A stretch of DNA of 64,000 bases from CAVRQM01 sp963838805 (GTDB lineage Bacteria; Pseudomonadota; Alphaproteobacteria; Acetobacterales; Acetobacteraceae). Both the position numbers and the translations under genes were made by a program. Of this stretch, positions 61,175-64,000 are shown piece after piece (position 1 is the first letter of the stretch; each line of letters begins with the position of its first letter). Under the pieces are notes generated by a model. That model was not told the DNA's origin. It worked only from the letters and a program-made list of their open reading frames with translations, and did not search any database. The stretch lies in NCBI GenBank assembly GCA_963838805.1, contig CAWISK010000014.1, positions 1 to 64,000 of the forward strand. Direction: 5' to 3'.

Positions 61175-62152
61175 TCAGGCGGCGGCCAGCAACTGCGCGC
61201 GAGCCGCCCGCAGATGCGCGAAATCCGCGTCGGCGTGGTACGAGCTGCGGGTCAGCGGCGTGGCCGACACCATCAGGAATCCCCGTGCCCGCGCCGTCGA
61301 GGCGTAGTCGGCGAATGCTTCCGGAGTCACGAACTCGGCCACCGCCGCGTGCTTCAGGGTCGGTTGCAGATATTGCCCGAGCGTCAGGAAATCGACATCC
61401 GCCACGCGCAGATCGTCCATCACCTGGGTCACTTCGGCCCGGCTTTCGCCCAGGCCCACCATCATCCCCGATTTGGTGAAGATCGTGGGGTCGAGCCGCT
61501 TGACGCTGTCGAGCAGGCGCAGCGACTGGAAATAGCGCGCACCCGGCCGGACCGTCGGATAGAGCCGCGGCACCGTCTCCAGATTGTGGTTGAACACGTC
61601 GGGCCGCGCGTCCACCACCGTTTCGATGGCCCCTGGCTTGCGCAGGAAATCAGGGGTGAGCACCTCGATCGTGGTCTCGGACGCCGCCTGTCGCAGCGCG
61701 CGGATCACGGCCGCGAAATGCGCCGCACCGCCGTCCGGCAGGTCGTCGCGATCCACCGAGGTCACGACGACATGGCGCAGCCCGAGCTTCGCCACGGCAT
61801 CGGCGACGCGCGCCGGCTCGCCTGTGTCGAGCGGTGCGGGCACGCCGGTCGCCACGTTGCAGAAGGCGCAGGCGCGGGTGCAGGTATCGCCCATGATCAT
61901 CATGGTGGCGTGACGTTGTGACCAGCACTCGCCGATATTCGGGCAGGCCGCCTCCTCGCAGACCGTGACCAGCCGGTTCTCGCGCATCAGGGCGCGGGTC
62001 TCGAAATAGACCGGGTGGTTCGGCGCGCGCACGCGAATCCATGAGGGCTTCGGCGGCGCGGGATTGTCCGGCCGCGCCGCCTTCTCGGGATGGCGCAGCG
62101 GGCCGGTCCGCCCGCCCTGCGCGCGGTGGTCGATTTGCAGGCGCGTGGTCAT
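61175..62152 (-). CDS. lipA: Lipoyl synthase
   Basis: Radical-SAM enzyme that inserts two sulfurs into octanoyl groups on lipoyl domains. The 325 aa carry both clusters: auxiliary CEEAACPNIGECW and radical-SAM CTRACAFCNVATG. Other signatures are HVVVTSVDRDDLPDGGAAHF, DVFNHNLETVPRLYPTVRPG and TKSGMMVGLGES, ending with an RSSYHAD. ATG 62150-62152 is used; a GTG two codons upstream is in frame. It lies between lpdA and coq10, matching the need for lipoate in dihydrolipoamide complexes. Confidence 0.96.
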   Translation of the reverse strand: MTTRLQIDHRAQGGRTGPLRHPEKAARPDNPAPPKPSWIRVRAPNHPVYFETRALMRENRLVTVCEEAACPNIGECWSQRHATMMIMGDTCTRACAFCNVATGVPAPLDTGEPARVADAVAKLGLRHVVVTSVDRDDLPDGGAAHFAAVIRALRQAASETTIEVLTPDFLRKPGAIETVVDARPDVFNHNLETVPRLYPTVRPGARYFQSLRLLDSVKRLDPTIFTKSGMMVGLGESRAEVTQVMDDLRVADVDFLTLGQYLQPTLKHAAVAEFVTPEAFADYASTARARGFLMVSATPLTRSSYHADADFAHLRAARAQLLAAA

Positions 62153-62173
62153 GGGCACACTTCCGGTGGCGGC

Positions 62174-63577
62174 CTAGAAGTGGATGGCGCGTCCGTAGGC
62201 GTCAAGCACGGCCTCGTGCATGGTCTCGCTCACGGTCGGGTGCGGGAATACCGTGTGCATCAGCTCGGCCTCGGTGGTTTCGAGCGTCCGGGCGATCGCA
62301 TAGCCCTGGATCATCTCGGTCACTTCGGCACCGCACATATGCGCCCCCAGCAGGGCGCCGCTGGCGGCGTCGAACACGACCTTCACCATCCCCTCCGGCT
62401 CGCCCATCGCGATCGCCTTGCCGTTGCCGATGAACGGGAAACGGCCGACGCGGACCTCGTGGCCGAGTTCCTTGGCGCGTGCCTCGGTCAGCCCCACCGA
62501 GGCGACCTGCGGCCGGCAATAGGTGCAGCCGGGAATGTTCGTCCAGTCGATCGGATGCACGTCGGCACGCCCGCGATCTTCTCCACGCAGACCACGCCCT
62601 CGTGGCTCGCCTTGTGCGCGAGCCAGGGCGGCCCGCAGACATCGCCGATGGCGTAGACGCCCGGCTCGCCGGTGCGGCAATAGGGATCGATCAGGATATG
62701 GGTGCGGTCGACCCTGACGCCGGTGCCCTCGATGCCGATGCCCTCGACATTGCCGACGATGCCGACGGCGGAAATCACCCGTTCGACCGTGATCTCCTGA
62801 GCGTTTGCCAGCGGCCTCGACCGTGACCGCGACGCTGTCCGCGCCTTTTTTCGCGGCCTTCACCGTGGCACTGGTCAGGATGCGGATGCCCTGCTTCTCG
62901 AACGCCTTGCGGGCGAAGGCGGAGATCTCGGCGTCCTCGACCGGCAGGATGCGGTCGAGCACTTCCACGACCGTCACCTCGGCGCCCATGTTGCGGTAGA
63001 AGCTCGCAAACTCGATGCCGATGGCGCCGGAGCCGATCACCAGCAGCGATTTCGGCATCGCCGGCGGCACCATCGCTTCCTTGTAGGCCCAGATCAGCTT
63101 GCCGTCGCTCTCGATGCCCGGAAGCTGCCGCGCGCGCGCGCCGGTGGCGAGAATGATATGCGGCGCCTTCAGCGTCGCGACCGGCTTGCCGTCCTTCTCG
63201 ACCGCCACGGTCTGCTTGCCGGCGAGCTTGCCGCTGCCGTCGAACACCGCGACCTTGTTCTTCTTCAGCAAATGACCGACGCCCGAGGCGAGCTGCTTGG
63301 CCACCGCGCGCGAGCGCTTGACAACGGCGGGCAGGTCGAAGCGGACATTGTCGGCGGCGAAGCCGAAATCGCCCAGATGGTGCAGCAGATGGTTGATCTC
63401 GGAGCTGCGCAGCAGCGCCTTCGTCGGAATGCAGCCCCAGTTGAGGCAGATGCCGCCGAGATGCTCGCGCTCGACCACCGCCGTCTTCATGCCGAGCTGT
63501 GCCGCCCGGATCGCCGCCACATAGCCGCCGGGGCCACCGCCGATGACGACGAGATCGAAGGTTTGGGAGTCAGGCAT
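62174..63577 (-). CDS. lpdA: Dihydrolipoamide dehydrogenase (two compensating frameshifts)
   Basis: FAD flavoprotein (E3) that reoxidises lipoamide in 2-oxoacid dehydrogenase complexes. FAD site DLVVIGGGPGGYVAAIRAAQ, redox disulfide GGICLNWGCIPTKALL, NAD site LLVIGSGAIGIEFASFYRNM. Near 62805 the frame shifts to AQEITVERVISAVGIVGNVE and YAIGDVCGPPWLAHKASHEG. Near 62570 it returns to DVHPIDWTNIPGCTYCRPQV, ending HTVFPHPTVSETMHEAVLDA with the catalytic His-Glu. Corrected length is about 467 aa, normal. Conservation on both sides of each break argues for sequence errors. Confidence 0.94.
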   Translation of the reverse strand: MPDSQTFDLVVIGGGPGGYVAAIRAAQLGMKTAVVEREHLGGICLNWGCIPTKALLRSSEINHLLHHLGDFGFAADNVRFDLPAVVKRSRAVAKQLASGVGHLLKKNKVAVFDGSGKLAGKQTVAVEKDGKPVATLKAPHIILATGARARQLPGIESDGKLIWAYKEAMVPPAMPKSLLVIGSGAIGIEFASFYRNMGAEVTVVEVLDRILPVEDAEISAFARKAFEKQGIRILTSATVKAAKKGADSVAVTVEAAGKRSGDHGRTGDFRRRHRRQCRGHRHRGHRRQGRPHPYPDRSLLPHRRAGRLRHRRCLRAALARAQGEPRGRGLRGEDRGRADVHPIDWTNIPGCTYCRPQVASVGLTEARAKELGHEVRVGRFPFIGNGKAIAMGEPEGMVKVVFDAASGALLGAHMCGAEVTEMIQGYAIARTLETTEAELMHTVFPHPTVSETMHEAVLDAYGRAIHF

Positions 63578-63618
63578 GGTTCAGGCTCCGAGGAAGGTGT
63601 CGCGCTGCACCGTTATTG

Positions 63619-63656
63619 TCATGGCCGGGCTTGACCCGGCCATCCGGTGCCGCGGC
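63619..63656 (+). repeat. Left inverted repeat with internal palindrome
   Basis: Contains ATGGCCGGG-CTTGA-CCCGGCCAT (63621-63643), a perfect 9-bp stem, followed by CCGGTGCCGCGG. Positions 63627-63654 match the reverse complement of 63973-64000 at 26 of 28 positions. Palindromes of this kind are abundant in alphaproteobacterial genomes. Confidence 0.8.
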
Positions 63657-63685
63657 AAACTGCAAACTGAGGTAAGGGTGCGTCG

Positions 63686-63984
63686 ATGCCGGGCGGCTGG
63701 GTGTACATCATAACCAACATGCCCTACGGCACGCTCTACACCGGCGTAACAAGCAAACTTGCAAGACGAGCCTGGGAGCACAGGGAGGGCGTGGTAGAAG
63801 GGTTTACCAAACGCTATGGCCTCTCGCGGCTCGTTCTTCGCAGAATCTCACGAGAGCATTCAGGTCGCGATCCAGCGCGAACGGAACATCAAGCATTGGC
63901 CACGAGCTTGGAAAATCGGGCTGATCGAGAAAGCGCAATCCGAACTGGGAGGACCTCTACGATTTTCTTGCGCGCGGCACCTGA
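63686..63984 (+). CDS. GIY-YIG endonuclease-domain protein (two frameshifts)
   Basis: Small single-domain GIY-YIG nuclease-like protein of about 98 aa. Starts ATG 63686 as MPGGWVYIITNMPYGTLYTG, holding the paired VYI...LYTG motif. It continues RRAWEHREGVVEGFTKRYGL, where the Arg and His are conserved. One-base shifts near 63835 and 63936 are needed to read ESIQVAIQRERNIKHWPRAW, then KIGLIEKA and NPNWEDLYDFLARGT. The end matches the family (catalytic Glu in WEDLY region is only inferred). Its stop codon lies inside the right-hand inverted repeat. Family members are common, often multicopy, and of unknown role. Confidence 0.85.
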
Positions 63985-64000
63985 TGGCCGGGTCCAGCCC
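63971..64000 (-). repeat. Right inverted repeat (cut by window end)
   Basis: On the minus strand it reads GGGCTGGACCCGGCCATC followed by AGGTGCCGCG, an inverted copy of 63627-63654 with two mismatches. It contains the stop codon of the GIY-YIG gene. The full palindrome may continue beyond the window. Confidence 0.78.

Noticed and set aside
62840..62855. Run of T in lpdA, and similar runs near 35223 and 47147, as terminators
   Set aside because: They lie inside coding sequence with no adjacent stem; they are A/T-run codons of Lys-rich segments.
1..64000. CRISPR array, prophage, insertion sequence or rRNA operon
   Set aside because: No regularly spaced repeats, phage or transposase genes, or rRNA-like sequence were seen on either strand.

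Overview
This is about 64 kb of high-GC chromosome (roughly two thirds G+C by eye), densely packed with housekeeping genes in short, often 1 to 4 bp overlapping operons. The gene content points to an alphaproteobacterium, most likely of the acetic-acid-bacteria family Acetobacteraceae: trpG-trpD-trpC-moaC-moeA-lexA in one run, a Hint-domain surface protein, a suhB/mmgR-type small RNA, a GTTC-type SOS box in front of lexA and tRNA genes with encoded CCA. The family assignment is inference from gene order and protein style. I see no prophage, insertion sequence, CRISPR array, rRNA operon or replication origin.

Layout. 1-5.5 kb: a LacI-type regulator with two divergent transcription units, one carrying an amino-acid ABC permease, its ATPase and a glycosylasparaginase-like hydrolase, the other an M24-fold hydrolase and a second permease, around a shared palindromic operator. 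5.6-11.5 kb: trpGDC-moaC-moeA-lexA, then a LysR regulator. 11.5-15.8 kb: a small DUF4236 membrane protein, tRNA-Ser, a glycosyltransferase and a beta-solenoid/Hint protein that share a module. 16-25 kb: prfC, a Rhizobium etli-type L-asparaginase, rpsD, a ferredoxin-like protein, tRNA-Lys, a cyclophilin, coaD, gyrA, deoC. 25-36 kb: a LigB/DODA dioxygenase divergent from an MFS exporter, a phosphomannomutase/phosphoglucomutase and galU (sugar nucleotide supply), a DnaJ-domain membrane protein, two exported proteins, maeB, a CYTH-like/CHAD protein and sixA. 36-43 kb: an RTX-like repeat protein, dps, cytochrome b561, and a DNA-repair type operon (Lhr-like helicase, pdeM, PPP phosphatase). 43-48.5 kb: the suhB-like sRNA, an N-formylglutamate amidohydrolase, a PQQ-propeller-like exported protein, an APH-like kinase, tRNA-Val, smpB, dapA. 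48.5-54.4 kb: lytic transglycosylase, pgpA, DUF2252, pncC, isochorismatase-like hydrolase, phhA. 54.4-64 kb: a Gfo/Idh/MocA oxidoreductase, an emrAB/tetR efflux locus with two matching operators, an EF-hand protein, the ltaE-coq10-lipA-lpdA run and a GIY-YIG endonuclease gene bracketed by inverted repeats.

A recurring oddity: about eighteen genes need single-base frame corrections, including rpsD and gyrA, which should be indispensable. The simplest reading is residual indel errors in the assembly rather than gene decay. I therefore annotate these as single coding regions and give the approximate break points.

The most interesting signals are the suhB/mmgR-like small RNA with complete promoter and terminator, the GIY-YIG cassette with inverted flanking repeats, the shared module between the Hint protein and the neighbouring glycosyltransferase, and the LacI-controlled peptide or glycoasparagine uptake locus.
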